A stretch of DNA of 64,000 bases. It comes from Acidisoma cellulosilyticum. Its GTDB lineage: Bacteria; Pseudomonadota; Alphaproteobacteria; Acetobacterales; Acetobacteraceae. This document shows, piece after piece, positions 52,256 to 62,079 of the stretch. Position 1 is the stretch's first letter, and every line of letters starts with the position of its first letter. A model generated the notes under the pieces. The model was not told the origin of the DNA, ran no database searches, and saw only the letters and a program-made list of their open reading frames with translations. The DNA is taken from contig NZ_JAESVA010000012.1 in the NCBI RefSeq assembly GCF_020621385.1, forward strand, positions 1 through 64,000, read 5' to 3'. The position numbers were made by a program, and so were the translations under genes.

Positions 52256-52416
52256 TCCGTGGGTGCGGCGTATACCGACCCCTGGACGGTCTGTGAAGCC
52301 CCTGATGACAGATTTTAGACGGGAAAGGGGCTCGACAGAGGAGGTCTGCACCTGGCGCTGCCCCGGGGGGAGGCATTGCCTCCTCCCCAAGCACAAAGGC
52401 AGGCGGTCTTCAGAAA

Positions 52417-52797
52417 TCAGCCAGCCGCGCGGCGGCTGCTGCCTGCTTCGACCAGCTTGCCGGCACCGGCTTCCGCCATGATCGAACGCAGTTCACGCAG
52501 GAAGGCGGAGCCCTTCAGGGTGCGCTGAACCAGAACGCTGCGGCGATCCGCGGGATCGACCTTACGGCGAACCAGTTCGAATTCGGACAAGCGATCAAGG
52601 GCGCGGGTGATGGCGGGCTTGGAGACTTCCAGGTCTGCGGCAAGGCCACGAACGGTATGGGCCTTCTCAGTCAGGTAGCAGGTCAGGAAAACGCCGAGCT
52701 GGCGGGCGGAGAGATCGGGACCATCCCGGCGGACGAGAGCGACGATAGTGTCACGCAATACGCCCACAAGTTGATCGGTAGCAGCTGAGTTCGCCAT
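52417..52797 (-). CDS. MarR-family transcriptional regulator (short form)
   Basis: 126 residues from ATG 52797, with AAGGAG eight bases upstream; the in-frame start at 52815 is less likely. The winged helix is clear: LSARQLGVFLTCYL, HTVRGLAADLEVSKPAITRALDRLSEFELVRR (recognition helix), VDPADRRSVLV (wing), and RTLKGSAFLRELR. Family members are usually dimeric repressors released by phenolics or oxidants. Targets unknown; a possible autoregulatory site lies at 52854-52876. tRNA-Lys follows on the same strand. Confidence 0.88.
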   Translation of the reverse strand: MANSAATDQLVGVLRDTIVALVRRDGPDLSARQLGVFLTCYLTEKAHTVRGLAADLEVSKPAITRALDRLSEFELVRRKVDPADRRSVLVQRTLKGSAFLRELRSIMAEAGAGKLVEAGSSRRAAG

Positions 52798-52853
52798 ATG
52801 GCTTTCTCCTTTCACATTAGAAATCTTGGTCAGGATAGGGACGGCACGAAAGA

Positions 52854-52876
52854 ATTACTACTAAAGGATTAGTGAT
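52854..52876 (-). promoter_or_regulatory. Operator-like imperfect inverted repeat upstream of the MarR gene
   Basis: ATTACTA (52854-52860) and TAGTGAT (52870-52876) form a 7-bp arm with one mismatch, separated by 9 bp, in an AT-rich region 57 bp before the MarR start. This is a typical place and size for a MarR self-regulation site. Support is by pattern only. Confidence 0.35.
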
Positions 52877-53004
52877 TCCTGGTCGAACCGTATCGGGCAG
52901 ACAGACCAGGATCAATCAGATCCCAAAGCAACGATAACGATCATTACTGCCGTGATGGCGCTAAATATACACGATTTCTGGTAACAAAACGTCACGAAAG
53001 CGGG

Positions 53005-54420
53005 TCAAAACGCCTGTAACGCAAAATTGTACCGCTTACGCAACGCTTGAAACAGCCCACGCGCAGCTTGTACTTCGCCACCCTCGGGTGAAGCAAGACG
53101 CGTACGCTCGTTCCAGGCGTAAAGATCGATATGCACCCAATTTTGCGACAGAGTAACAAATCGTTGCAGAAAGAGCGCGGCCGTGATCGCGCCAGCAAAC
53201 CCGTTGCTTGATACGTTATTCAGATCAGCCACCGGACTATCCAGCCAATGGTCGTATCCGGCCCAAAGCGGCAGCGCCCAAACCGGATCATGAACAACCG
53301 TGCCGGCCTCAACGACGGCCCGCGACCAGTCGTCATTGTTTGAGAACAGCGCTGGAAGATCTGGGCCCAATGCGACGCGCGCAGCCCCTGTCAGCGTCGC
53401 CGCGTCGATGATGATATCCGGCAGCTCGGCCCCGGCCTCGTCCAGAAGATCGCACAACACCAAACGACCTTCCGCATCCGTATTGCCGATCTCGACGGTG
53501 CGGCCGCTGCGCGTGCGGATGACGTCGAGCGGCCGCATGGCGTCGCCCGAGACGCTGTTCTCGACACAGCCGACGCGCAGCACCAGCCGCACCGGCAGGT
53601 CGGCCGCCATGACCAGCGCTGCCAGCGCCATCATGGCGGCGGCACCGCCCATATCCTTCTTCATACGTAACATACCAGCCGAAGGCTTCAGGTCGTAGCC
53701 GCCCGAATCGAAACAGACGCCCTTGCCGCAGAGCGAGACCAGCGGCGCGTCGTCGCTTGCCTTGCTTCCAGTCCAGCGCAGGATCGCCACGCGCGGGCCG
53801 CGCACGGAGCCGCGACCGACCGCCGCGATCGTCGGATAGTTTTCCGTCAGGACGGGGCCTGAGATGACATCGCACACAGCGGCAAACCGTTGCGCCAAAG
53901 TCACGACCTCTTGAGCCAACTCATCCGGTCCCAAAAGATTGGCCGGCAAATTGATAAGATCGCGGCCCATGCAGATCGCCCAGGCCTGGTCCATCCCGTC
54001 CTGCGCCGCGTCGATCCGTGCCAGTCGCGCTGGTTTGGTAGCGCTACCTTTCAACGCATTGAAACGATAGGCGCCGAGGCAGAAACCCAAAGTCGAGAGG
54101 GCGGGGTCGATACCGGGTGAAACGATTTTCCACAGGGTCTCAGCCGGTAGGGCAAAAGGCAGGGCGCCGAAGGGGGCATGGCTCTGATCCTGACCCAGGC
54201 CCAGAACCGCGTCCATCGAGCCATCACCGGCCGCCGGCAGCAGAACAGTGGTGCCGGTCTTGGCCGCGAAGCCGGTGAAAGACAGAAAATCGCGCTGGCC
54301 CGGCGGCAAGCCGGCCAGAAACGCTGCCAGGTCGTCAGCCGAGACGGCGTGGATACGGTGGACGGTCTGGCCGCTGTCAGCGGCGGCCAGAGGATCGAAC
54401 AGACAGTCCAGCTCACGCAT
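53005..54420 (-). CDS. Leucyl aminopeptidase family protein (M17)
   Basis: 471 residues. Zinc metallopeptidase with the M17 signature NTDAEGRLVL at ~320; the metal site is extended by GKGVCFDSGGYDLKPS (usual GKG-x-FDTGG with Ser for Thr) and KDMGGAAAMMA. The C-terminal half matches the catalytic domain well; the N-terminal ~190 residues are poorly conserved, as in shorter PepA relatives. Expected to release N-terminal residues from peptides in the cytosol. Start ATG 54420 overlaps the htpG stop by one base (TAATG), implying coupled translation. Confidence 0.9.
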   Translation of the reverse strand: MRELDCLFDPLAAADSGQTVHRIHAVSADDLAAFLAGLPPGQRDFLSFTGFAAKTGTTVLLPAAGDGSMDAVLGLGQDQSHAPFGALPFALPAETLWKIVSPGIDPALSTLGFCLGAYRFNALKGSATKPARLARIDAAQDGMDQAWAICMGRDLINLPANLLGPDELAQEVVTLAQRFAAVCDVISGPVLTENYPTIAAVGRGSVRGPRVAILRWTGSKASDDAPLVSLCGKGVCFDSGGYDLKPSAGMLRMKKDMGGAAAMMALAALVMAADLPVRLVLRVGCVENSVSGDAMRPLDVIRTRSGRTVEIGNTDAEGRLVLCDLLDEAGAELPDIIIDAATLTGAARVALGPDLPALFSNNDDWSRAVVEAGTVVHDPVWALPLWAGYDHWLDSPVADLNNVSSNGFAGAITAALFLQRFVTLSQNWVHIDLYAWNERTRLASPEGGEVQAARGLFQALRKRYNFALQAF

Positions 54421-56348
54421 TAGCGCGTCGTCCGGCCAGCCGTGATTGCGCCGACAACACGTCGGATGAAGGCTGAGGGGTCGACCGGCCCTTCGCCCTC
54501 CTGAACGCGGGCAAGGTCGAGCAGCAGTCGGGCTTCGTCTTCAACCGGTTCACCCTTCGCAGCAAGCGCCGCCAAAGCCTCAATCCACGGATGGCGTGGA
54601 TTGATCGTCAAATGCGGTTTGCCGCCCCAGGCCGGACGGCCGGCGCGGCGAAGAAGCTTCTGCATATGCAGATCCGCGCCTTCTGTGCCTGAGACGAGCA
54701 TGACCGGGCTTTCGCTGAGATGAGCCGCAGGTTGCACTTCTGCAATCTCGTCAGCCAGCGCGGCCGTCATGGCGTCGATCAGCGGCTTCAGCGCCTCCGG
54801 CACCTCGGCCGCATCGCCCAGATCGGCCAGTGCCTGGCGGGCGTTGCGCAGCGGCTTGTCCTCGAAACTGCCCATGCGTTCCGGCCAGAAGGCATCGATC
54901 GAATCGGTCATCAGCAGGACCTCGAAGCCACGCGCGCGATAGCCTTCCAGCACCGGGGCATGGCGCAGCTGCTCGATGGTTTCGCCGGCCAGGAAATAGA
55001 TCGCGGTCTGGTCAGGTTTCATCCGCGCGACATAATCGGCGAGCGAGGTCCAGCCGTCCTCGGTCGAGGAGTGGAAGCGCAGCAGCGGCGCGATATCGGC
55101 GCGCGCGCCGGCATCCTCCCACAGCCCTTCCTTCAGGATGGTGCCGAAACTCTCCCAGAAGCGGATATAGCCGTCGGTCACCGGGTCGGCGGCGGGCGCA
55201 TCCTCATCCTCGGCGGCGATCGGGGCGGTTTCGGCCTTGGCTTCCGCCTTCGCCTTCGATTTCAGCTCGGTCAGAACGCGATTCTGCACGGCCTTGCGAA
55301 TGCGCGCCATGACGGGCGTCGTCTGCAGCATTTCGCGGGACACGTTCAGCGGCAGGTCCTCGGTATCGACCACCCCCTGCACGAAGCGCAGCCAGGGCGG
55401 CAGCAGCTCGGCCTCGTCGGTGATGAACATGCGCCGGACATGCAGGCGCACTTTGGATGTGCGTTCCCCTTCCACCGGGTCGAAAGGCGGCTGCTCGGGC
55501 ACAAAAAGAAGGGCTGAATATTCCAGCGCGCCTTCGGCCCGCCAATGCAAGGTCGCCCAGGGCTTGTCGAAGAAATGGCCCAGATGGCGATAGAAATCCT
55601 CGTATTCGGCTGGCGTCACCTCGGCCTTCGGCTTGCGCCACAGGGCCGTGCCCTCATTCGCCGCCTCGGCCTTGCCGTCCCGCACCAGCTTGATCGGCAC
55701 GCTGATATGATCGGCCCATTTGCGGATGATGGTCTGTAGCCGCATGGGCTCCAGGAATTCGTCCGCGTCGGCCTTGATATGAAGGATGATATCGGTTCCG
55801 GGCGTCGCGCGCTCGGCCGGTGACACGTCGAAACTGCCGCGCCCGGCGGACCTCCAGCTCCAGGCCTCGTCGCTGCCGGCCCGGCGGGAAATGACCTCGA
55901 CCCGCTCGGATACCATGAAGGCCGAATAGAAGCCGACGCCGAACTGGCCGATCAGGCTCGGCCGCTCTTCCGGCTTTGCGTCCTGAACGGTCTCGCCAAA
56001 GGCCCGCGTGCCGGAGCGTGCGATCGTGCCCAGATTGGCGACCAGCTCGTCCCGCGTCATGCCCAGCCCATCGTCGCTGATGGTGATCTGGCGGGCGTTT
56101 TTGTCGGGGGTGATGATGACGCCGGCATCCGCCGGCAAAGCGAGGGCAGGGTCGGTCAGACCCAGGAAGCGGCGGCGGTCGACCGCGTCGGCCGCATTGG
56201 CCACCAATTCGCGCAGGAATATCTCGCGCTCAGAATAAAGGGCATTGACCACCAGATCGAGGAGCCGGCCGACCTCGGCGCTGAACTCTTTGGTTTCCGT
56301 GGTGGCGGGTGCGCCGGTCGGCGCCGTTTGATCCTGTTCCATGTCCAT
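54420..56348 (-). CDS. htpG: Molecular chaperone HtpG (Hsp90)
   Basis: 642 residues from ATG 56348; ATG 56342 is nearly equivalent and better spaced from GGGA. GHKL ATPase at the N-terminus: [28 protein letters not shown], and [17 protein letters not shown] (glycine-rich lid). Middle domain with [10 protein letters not shown] and LNVSREMLQ; dimerisation C-terminal domain ending GRTTR. An acidic/Lys-rich linker ([10 protein letters not shown]) lies near residue 430. Full length, no missing motif. Divergent from the helicase gene, 165 bp apart; that gap holds both promoters but I see no heat-shock consensus. Confidence 0.95.
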   Translation of the reverse strand: MDMEQDQTAPTGAPATTETKEFSAEVGRLLDLVVNALYSEREIFLRELVANAADAVDRRRFLGLTDPALALPADAGVIITPDKNARQITISDDGLGMTRDELVANLGTIARSGTRAFGETVQDAKPEERPSLIGQFGVGFYSAFMVSERVEVISRRAGSDEAWSWRSAGRGSFDVSPAERATPGTDIILHIKADADEFLEPMRLQTIIRKWADHISVPIKLVRDGKAEAANEGTALWRKPKAEVTPAEYEDFYRHLGHFFDKPWATLHWRAEGALEYSALLFVPEQPPFDPVEGERTSKVRLHVRRMFITDEAELLPPWLRFVQGVVDTEDLPLNVSREMLQTTPVMARIRKAVQNRVLTELKSKAKAEAKAETAPIAAEDEDAPAADPVTDGYIRFWESFGTILKEGLWEDAGARADIAPLLRFHSSTEDGWTSLADYVARMKPDQTAIYFLAGETIEQLRHAPVLEGYRARGFEVLLMTDSIDAFWPERMGSFEDKPLRNARQALADLGDAAEVPEALKPLIDAMTAALADEIAEVQPAAHLSESPVMLVSGTEGADLHMQKLLRRAGRPAWGGKPHLTINPRHPWIEALAALAAKGEPVEDEARLLLDLARVQEGEGPVDPSAFIRRVVGAITAGRTTR

Positions 56349-56513
56349 ATTCCCGTCGGTCACGATATCCGGTGCCCCCAAATGGGCGGCGAGCCGTTGC
56401 GATCCCGTATGTGTCCCGGAGCGTCGCAAATGCAATGCAGCAAAAAAAGCCATGCCCCGGCCAAATGCGCAATGCCTCTTGCAATTGTTCGACTGACCGC
56501 TGACATTTCCCGC

Positions 56514-59042
56514 ATGCAGGGATTCGCCCCGCGCGTGAAGGCGGTCTTGGGACCTACCAACACGGGCAAGACGCATCTGGCCTTGGAACGGATGCTGGCG
56601 CATGCGTCAGGGATCATCGGTTTCCCGTTGCGACTCCTCGCCAGAGAAAATTATGATCGGATGGTCGCCCAAAAAGGGGCGCGTCTGGTCGGTTTGATCA
56701 CTGGCGAAGAGAAAATTATTCCACCTGATGCAAGATGGTTCGCCTGCACGGTGGAAGCCATGCCGCTCGACCGGCATGTCGAATTCGTCGCCGTCGATGA
56801 GATCCAGCTTTGTGCCGATCCCGACCGTGGCCATATCTTTACCGATAGGCTCCTCCGCGCGCGCGGCATGGTTGAAACCATGTTCATGGGCGCGGAGACG
56901 ATCCGGCCGCTGATCGCGCAATTGGTGCCCGATGCGGTGATCGAGACGCGGCCGCGCCTGTCGCGACTCCATCACGCGGGTCCCGCCAAGCTCACCCGCC
57001 TGCCGCCGCGCAGTGCCGTCGTCGCCTTCTCGGCGGCTGAAGTCTATGCCATCGCTGAAATGATCCGCAGACGTCGCGGCGGCTGCGCGGTCGTCATGGG
57101 TCGCCTCTCGCCGCGCACGCGCAACGCCCAGGTCGCGCTCTATCAGGAAAAGGAGGTCGATTTCCTTGTGGCGACGGATGCCATCGGCATGGGGCTGAAC
57201 ATGGACGTCGATCATGTCGGTTTCGCCGGCATTTCGAAATTCGACGGCCATAAGCTGCGGCGGCTGACGGCGCCGGAAGCCGCCCAGATCGCCGGCCGCG
57301 CCGGGCGTGGCATGCGTGACGGCACCTTCGGCAGCACGGGGGATTGTCCGCCCCTGCCGGAGGAGATGGTCCGCGCCGTCGAGACGCATGATTTCGAGGC
57401 GATCAGCCAGATCTGCTGGCGCAATAGCGAGCTGGACTTCACCTCCATCGACGATCTGCTGGCCAGCCTGCTCGCGGCCCCGCCCCGGCGCGGGCTGGTG
57501 CGCGGCAATGACGCGTCGGACCTGGAAACGCTGATGGCTTTGGCCCGCGATATGGAGGTGCGCAATCGCGCGACCGGCCGCAGGCGTGTCCGCCAGCTGT
57601 GGGATGCCTGCCAGATTCCGGATTTCCGCAAGATCGCGGATGACAGCCACGCGGCCCTCTGCGCGCGGGTGTTCCGCCATGTCGTGGAACACGGCCATCT
57701 GCCGGCCGATTGGATCGGCGGGCAGATCGACCGGCTCGCCAAGATCGAGGGCGATATCGATACGCTGATGCAGCGCCTCTCCGGCGTGCGTATCTGGTCC
57801 TATATCGTGGCGCGGGACGATTGGGTGCGCGACGCCCCGCATTGGCAGGGGCGTGCGCGGGCGGTCGAGGACATGATCTCCGACAGCCTGCATGAGAAGC
57901 TGATGCAGCGCTTCGTCGATCGTCGCGCGGCCCTCCTCATGCGCCGGCTGGAGGAGAAGGAAGGCCAGGATCTGCTCTCGGCCGTCACCGGCCGGGGCGA
58001 GGTCGTGGTCGAAGGCCATTCCGTCGGTCATGTCGCGGCCTTTTCGTTTCATCCCGATCCGGCCGCCGTGGGCGACGAAAAGCGCATGGTCATGCGCGCC
58101 GCGCGCCGGGCGCTGGGGGAGGAGATGCCCCGCCGCGTCGGCCAGTTCGAGGCCGCACCGGATAGCGAGATCACCCGCACTGGCCAGCACCGGCTGCTGT
58201 GGCAGGACGAGCCGGTGGCCAAGCTCCGCCCCGGCCATTCGGTGCTGCGGCCGCAGGTCGAGGTGATCGGCAGCGACTATCTGGACGGGCCGTTGCGTGA
58301 ACGTGTGCGGCGCCGCTGTCAGGCTTTCGTGGATGCCGAGATCGCGTCCGGATTCGCGCCGCTACTGACGGCGCTGGAAGTCGGGCGCAACGCGCCGGAG
58401 GGTCGCGGCTTGCTGCATCGCCTGGGCGAGGGGATGGGCATCGCGCGCGCCGAGCCCGACGATCGCCCACAGGCCGGGGCGGTGCGGCTGGAAGGCGGCG
58501 GCACGGCCTGGTTCCTGCCCGCGCTGCTGAAACCGCAACCGACCGCGCTGCGGGCGGCACTGCTCGCTTTGTCTTTCGGCGTGCCGGTGCCACGTCTGCC
58601 GACCCCCAGCCTCACGGCCATTCCGGCCGAGCAGCCCTGGCCACGCGGCTTCGCGCAGGCGCTGGGCTGGGTTGAAGCCGGCCCGGTCATGCTGCGTCTG
58701 GATGTGGCTGAAAAACTTGCCCAGGACCTGCGCCGTGGCGCCCGCGCGGCCGGTGGTCGCATGCTGCTGCCGCGCGGCCTCTCCTCCCGCCTCTCGGTCA
58801 AGGCTGAGGCTTTGCCCGCGGTGCTGCGCAGCCTCGGCTTCCGGCTGATCCCGAGCCCTGGCCTGGACCCCGGTGAATATGGGCCGCCGGTGCCGCCCAT
58901 GCTGACGCCGCTCAGCCCTGGTCGGGCCCGCGCCCGGGCGGAGGCCGAGCCACGTCCGCCCGAACCGCGTCCGGACAGTCCCTTCGCCTCCCTCGCGCAG
59001 TTCCGCTTGGCCAAGGCCAAGGCCGGCGGGCGCCGTCCGTGA
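56514..59042 (+). CDS. SUV3-like DEAD/DEAH-box RNA helicase
   Basis: 842 residues from ATG 56514 (the frame is open to 56328 without a ribosome-binding site). Superfamily 2 helicase: Walker A GPTNTGKT at 13-20, DEIQ box at 95-98 (VAVDEIQLC), motif IV-VI region [11 protein letters not shown] and QIAGRAGRG. Relatives of mitochondrial SUV3 work with PNPase in RNA turnover; in alphaproteobacteria the role is inferred. The C-terminal half (~400 residues) is specific and ends in a Pro/Arg/Ala-rich tail. The stop overlaps the GTG of the S4 gene (GTGA). Confidence 0.88.
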   Translation: MQGFAPRVKAVLGPTNTGKTHLALERMLAHASGIIGFPLRLLARENYDRMVAQKGARLVGLITGEEKIIPPDARWFACTVEAMPLDRHVEFVAVDEIQLCADPDRGHIFTDRLLRARGMVETMFMGAETIRPLIAQLVPDAVIETRPRLSRLHHAGPAKLTRLPPRSAVVAFSAAEVYAIAEMIRRRRGGCAVVMGRLSPRTRNAQVALYQEKEVDFLVATDAIGMGLNMDVDHVGFAGISKFDGHKLRRLTAPEAAQIAGRAGRGMRDGTFGSTGDCPPLPEEMVRAVETHDFEAISQICWRNSELDFTSIDDLLASLLAAPPRRGLVRGNDASDLETLMALARDMEVRNRATGRRRVRQLWDACQIPDFRKIADDSHAALCARVFRHVVEHGHLPADWIGGQIDRLAKIEGDIDTLMQRLSGVRIWSYIVARDDWVRDAPHWQGRARAVEDMISDSLHEKLMQRFVDRRAALLMRRLEEKEGQDLLSAVTGRGEVVVEGHSVGHVAAFSFHPDPAAVGDEKRMVMRAARRALGEEMPRRVGQFEAAPDSEITRTGQHRLLWQDEPVAKLRPGHSVLRPQVEVIGSDYLDGPLRERVRRRCQAFVDAEIASGFAPLLTALEVGRNAPEGRGLLHRLGEGMGIARAEPDDRPQAGAVRLEGGGTAWFLPALLKPQPTALRAALLALSFGVPVPRLPTPSLTAIPAEQPWPRGFAQALGWVEAGPVMLRLDVAEKLAQDLRRGARAAGGRMLLPRGLSSRLSVKAEALPAVLRSLGFRLIPSPGLDPGEYGPPVPPMLTPLSPGRARARAEAEPRPPEPRPDSPFASLAQFRLAKAKAGGRRP

Positions 59043-59404
59043 ACGGTAAGGCGCCCAAAAGCGGGGGCGAGGTGGAAGGCATTGCCTTCCAGCGGCTCGA
59101 TATGTGGCTGTGGTGCGCGCGGGTGGCCAAGGCGCGGTCCGACTGCGCGCAGCTGGTGGAGGAGGGGGCGCTGCGCCTCAACCGCCAGCCGACGCTCAAA
59201 CCCCATGCCAAGCTGCGCGTCGGCGATGTGCTGACCATGGCGCTGCGCGGGGAGGTTCGCGTCTGGCGCGTGCGCGCCCTCGCTGAACGCCGGGGGCCGG
59301 CGCCGGAAGCACGTCTTCTTTATGAGGAGGTGCCGGAGAACGCTTCTACAGATAGCGAGACAGACGCGGGCGGGCCTTGCGCGAAAGACAGCGCGACGGC
59401 ATAG
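59039..59404 (+). CDS. RNA-binding S4 domain protein, Hsp15 type
   Basis: 121 residues from GTG 59039, overlapping the helicase stop. S4 domain at ~14-80: RLDMWLWCARVAKARSDCAQ, EEGALRLNRQ, and VGDVLTMALRGEVRVWRV. The tail is acidic and Thr/Ser/Glu-rich. Hsp15 in E. coli binds stalled 50S subunits; the linkage to an RNA helicase gene here suggests an RNA or ribosome role, without proof. Confidence 0.9.
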   Translation: MNGKAPKSGGEVEGIAFQRLDMWLWCARVAKARSDCAQLVEEGALRLNRQPTLKPHAKLRVGDVLTMALRGEVRVWRVRALAERRGPAPEARLLYEEVPENASTDSETDAGGPCAKDSATA

Positions 59405-59524
59405 GAAGGCCCTTATGAGGCGCCGGACTCCGGCCATTTCCAGGACAAGCCGAAAGATCAGCCAGGCTTTGACCGGCGGGCTGGGATCGCGGCCTGTCCT
59501 CTCGACCGCCACCAGGAGTGTTGA

Positions 59525-59857
59525 ATGACCTACGTGGTCACTGAAAACTGTATCCGCTGCAAATACATGGATTGCGTCGAAGTTTGTCCCGTCGATTGCT
59601 TCTATGTCGGCGAGAACATGTTGGTGATTAATCCCGACGAATGCATCGATTGCGGTGTCTGCGAGCCGGAATGTCCGGCGGAAGCGATCTTCCCCGACAG
59701 CGACGACCGCGCCGCCGCCTGGTCCGAGCGCAACCGCAGCTTCTCCACCTCCTGGCCGAATATCAGCCGCAAGGGGACGGCCCCGGCCGATGCCGATGAG
59801 TGGAAGGACAAGCCCGGCAAGGAAGCCTTGTTCTCCCCCGAGCCAGGAACACCCTGA
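59525..59857 (+). CDS. fdxA: Ferredoxin, FdxA type (7Fe)
   Basis: 110 residues. Two cluster motifs: [17 protein letters not shown] (Cys9, 12, 17, 21, 25) and [11 protein letters not shown] (Cys40, 43, 46, 50), the pattern of a [3Fe-4S]/[4Fe-4S] ferredoxin with the extra loop cysteine. The C-terminal half is acidic and unstructured. Electron carrier, partners unknown. The stop overlaps the ATG of the RidA gene (TGATG). 120 bp after the S4 gene. Confidence 0.94.
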   Translation: MTYVVTENCIRCKYMDCVEVCPVDCFYVGENMLVINPDECIDCGVCEPECPAEAIFPDSDDRAAAWSERNRSFSTSWPNISRKGTAPADADEWKDKPGKEALFSPEPGTP

Positions 59858-60321
59858 TGAGCAAGATCGACGACCGCCTCGCCGCGCTGGGCATCGTATT
59901 GCCGGAACCGGCCATGCCGGTGGCCAATTACGTGCCCTTCACGGTCCATGCCGGGCTTGTCACCATCTCGGGCCAGCTGCCCTTGCAGGACGGCAAGCTT
60001 TTCGCGACCGGCAAGCTGGGCGCGGACATCGATGCCGATACCGGCCGCTATGCCGCGCGCCTCTGCTTCATCAATCTGCTGGCGCAGCTGCGCGCGGCCA
60101 CCGGCGGCAATCTGGATCGCGTCACGGCCGTGCTGCGTCTCGGCGGTTTCATTGCCTCCACGCCTGACTTTACCGCCCATGCCGGTGTCATGAACGGCGC
60201 GTCCGATCTGGCCGTCGAGGTCTTCGGCGATGTCGGCCGCCATGCCCGCTCCACCGTCGGCGTCGCCGGCCTGCCGCTGGGCGCGGCGGTCGAGGTCGAG
60301 GGTCTTTTCGCGATCGCTTAA
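59857..60321 (+). CDS. RidA/YjgF/YER057c family protein
   Basis: 154 residues from ATG 59857, overlapping the fdxA stop; the frame is open to 59800 only because fdxA is read in another frame. Family patterns: YVPFTVHAGLVTISGQLP, the central LCFINLLAQLRAATGG, and STVGVAGLPLGAAVEVE near the end (the Arg/Glu of the active pocket are in HARSTVG and EVEGLF). Hydrolyses reactive enamines/imines in related proteins; the subgroup is COG0251-like of longer size, so specificity is uncertain. Confidence 0.88.
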   Translation: MSKIDDRLAALGIVLPEPAMPVANYVPFTVHAGLVTISGQLPLQDGKLFATGKLGADIDADTGRYAARLCFINLLAQLRAATGGNLDRVTAVLRLGGFIASTPDFTAHAGVMNGASDLAVEVFGDVGRHARSTVGVAGLPLGAAVEVEGLFAIA

Positions 60322-60348
60322 GCGATACCGGCCTAGCCGAAAGGATAG

Positions 60349-60374
60349 GGCGCCCTCGCCGGGGGCGCCTTTTT
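60349..60374 (+). terminator. Rho-independent terminator after the RidA gene
   Basis: Stem GGCGCCC (60349-60355) / GGGCGCC (60363-60369) with a 7-nt loop, followed at once by TTTTT (60370-60374). It ends the helicase-S4-fdxA-ridA series and precedes the small coiled-coil genes. It is the clearest intrinsic terminator in the window. Confidence 0.85.
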
Positions 60375-60426
60375 CTTTGGTGAAATCCTCACCATCTCTC
60401 AGGCATACTGGTCCGTGGAGGCCAAA

Positions 60427-60603
60427 ATGCCTGAGGATAGAGATGCAATGGTCCTAGACCTGTTGCGGAAAATCGCTGCGGACCTCGCTACCCTCCAGAC
60501 CATGCTGTCGGAGCAAGGTGATGGTCTGAAACGGATCGAACTCATCATCGCTGGTATTCAGCATGACCGTCTCAGCCGCCGCCCTCGTCTTATCGAAGCA
60601 TAG
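60427..60603 (+). CDS. Small coiled-coil protein (58 aa), first of a pair
   Basis: From ATG 60427 with GGAGG five bases upstream; an in-frame GTG at 60415 is inferior. One amphipathic heptad-like helix (LLRKIAADLATLQTMLSEQG), then a basic end (RLSRRPRLIEA). No known domain. The next small gene starts 12 bp downstream and shares the layout, so they form a two-gene unit after the terminator at 60349. Confidence 0.6.
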   Translation: MPEDRDAMVLDLLRKIAADLATLQTMLSEQGDGLKRIELIIAGIQHDRLSRRPRLIEA

Positions 60604-60615
60604 AGGAGAGAGTGG

Positions 60616-60861
60616 ATGCCCGACGAGCCCGACAACATTCTTCTCGCTTATATGCGCCGCTTCGATGAGAAGCTCGACCGGGTGATCCAGACGCAGGGCG
60701 ATCATAGCGCGCGCTTGAGCCAGCTTGACCTTGGCCAAGCTGGTATGCGTCGCGACTTCGCAGTTCAGGCGGAATCGATCGCCTTGCTCGGTATGCGTCT
60801 GGACCGGCTGGGTGAGCGTCTGGAGCGGATCGAACGGCGGCTCGGCCTGATCGAGGCCTGA
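60616..60861 (+). CDS. Small coiled-coil protein (81 aa), second of a pair
   Basis: From ATG 60616 with GGAGAG upstream. N-terminus MPDEPDNILLAYMRRFDEKL followed by a long heptad pattern (ALLGMRLDRLGERLERIERR) and the same LIEA end as the first protein. Small proteins of this type with an MPDEPDN-like start are, to my memory, common and unannotated in alphaproteobacteria; the name of a family is unknown to me. Likely dimeric. Confidence 0.62.
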   Translation: MPDEPDNILLAYMRRFDEKLDRVIQTQGDHSARLSQLDLGQAGMRRDFAVQAESIALLGMRLDRLGERLERIERRLGLIEA

Positions 60862-60911
60862 TCCGCGAGGCCGGCATCGCATTTCGCGTTGCAGTGCGGT
60901 ATTCTACCTCC

Positions 60912-62063
60912 ATGCCGGACGGTGACAGCTTCTCCCTCAGCCTCCACAGCTCAATCCATGAAATCGACGCGCGGGAATGGAATGCCTGCGCGGGCGCGGA
61001 CAACCCGTTTGTCTGTCATGAATTCCTGAGCGCGGTGGAAGACAGCGGCTCGGCCGGGTCCCGCACCGGCTGGCTGCCGCAGCATGCCGTGCTGCGGGAC
61101 GAGGCGAACGTCATCCAGGGCATCGTGCCGCTCTACGCCAAGTCGCATTCCTACGGCGAATATGTCTTCGACCACGGCTGGGCCAATGCTTTCGAGCGAG
61201 CGGGCGGCAGCTACTACCCGAAGCTGCAGGCGGCCGTGCCCTTCAGCCCCGTGCCTGGGCCGCGCCTGCTGCGCCGTCCTGGCTCCACGGTGCCGGCGGG
61301 CGCGCTGGCGCAGGCATTGGTCCAGGCGTGCGAGGAACTCGACCTGTCCTCCGTCCATGTCACCTTCTGCGAGCAGGAGGAGTGGGCGCAACTGGGCGCG
61401 GCCGGTTGGCTGCAGCGCATCGGCACGCAATTCCATTGGACCAATGCCGGCTACGGCACATTCGATGATTTTCTCGGCGCCATGTCGTCCCGGAAACGAA
61501 AATCGATCCGGCGGGAAAGGCGGGACGCGCAGAATGCCGGCCTCACCTTCCGCACGCTGCGGGGGGCCGAGATCACAAAGCCGCTTTGGGACGCCTTCTT
61601 CGGCTTCTACCAGTCGACCGTCGACCGCAAATGGGGCAGCGCCTATCTGACGCGGCGCTTCTTCTCCATGCTGGCGGAGCGGCTGGGTGACCGCGTGGTG
61701 CTGATGATGGCCTTCAACGGCGACAAGCCGGTCGCTGCCGCCCTCAACCTTGTCGGCGCGGATGCGCTCTATGGCCGCAATTGGGGCTGCAACGGCGACT
61801 GGCCCTTCCTGCATTTCGAGCTTTGCTACTATCAGGCGATCGATTTCGCGATCGCCCACGGCATTGCGCGCGTCGAGGCCGGCGCCCAGGGCGAGCACAA
61901 GATCCAGCGTGGCTATCTGCCGGTGCCGACCTTCTCCGCCCATTGGATCACCCATTCCGGCCTGCGGCAGGCCATCGCCTCCTTCCTGGAGGAGGAACGC
62001 CCTTCCATGCTGCGCCATATGGAAGAGCTGGCCGAACTGTCGCCCTTCAAGGATGAAGGCTGA
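60912..62063 (+). CDS. GNAT/FemAB-like acyltransferase (DUF482/COG3146 type)
   Basis: 383 residues from ATG 60912; GTG 60894 would add six residues and neither has a good ribosome-binding site. The family pattern is present: AREWNACAGADNPFVCHEFLSAVE near residue 22, PLYAKSHSYGEYVFDHGWA, and in the second half the GNAT-like MSSRKRKSIRRERRDAQ, FYQSTVDRKWGSAYLT, and ARVEAGAQGEHKIQRGYLPV. Predicted to transfer an acyl or aminoacyl group; substrate unknown. Convergent with the VOC gene 16 bp away. Confidence 0.88.
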   Translation: MPDGDSFSLSLHSSIHEIDAREWNACAGADNPFVCHEFLSAVEDSGSAGSRTGWLPQHAVLRDEANVIQGIVPLYAKSHSYGEYVFDHGWANAFERAGGSYYPKLQAAVPFSPVPGPRLLRRPGSTVPAGALAQALVQACEELDLSSVHVTFCEQEEWAQLGAAGWLQRIGTQFHWTNAGYGTFDDFLGAMSSRKRKSIRRERRDAQNAGLTFRTLRGAEITKPLWDAFFGFYQSTVDRKWGSAYLTRRFFSMLAERLGDRVVLMMAFNGDKPVAAALNLVGADALYGRNWGCNGDWPFLHFELCYYQAIDFAIAHGIARVEAGAQGEHKIQRGYLPVPTFSAHWITHSGLRQAIASFLEEERPSMLRHMEELAELSPFKDEG

Positions 62064-62079
62064 TGCCCGAATTCCGCGA

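Noticed and set aside
60349-60374. The GC-rich hairpin as another palindromic element
   Set aside because: Stem, loop and T-run fit an ordinary intrinsic terminator, without the CTACCC...GGGTAG block.
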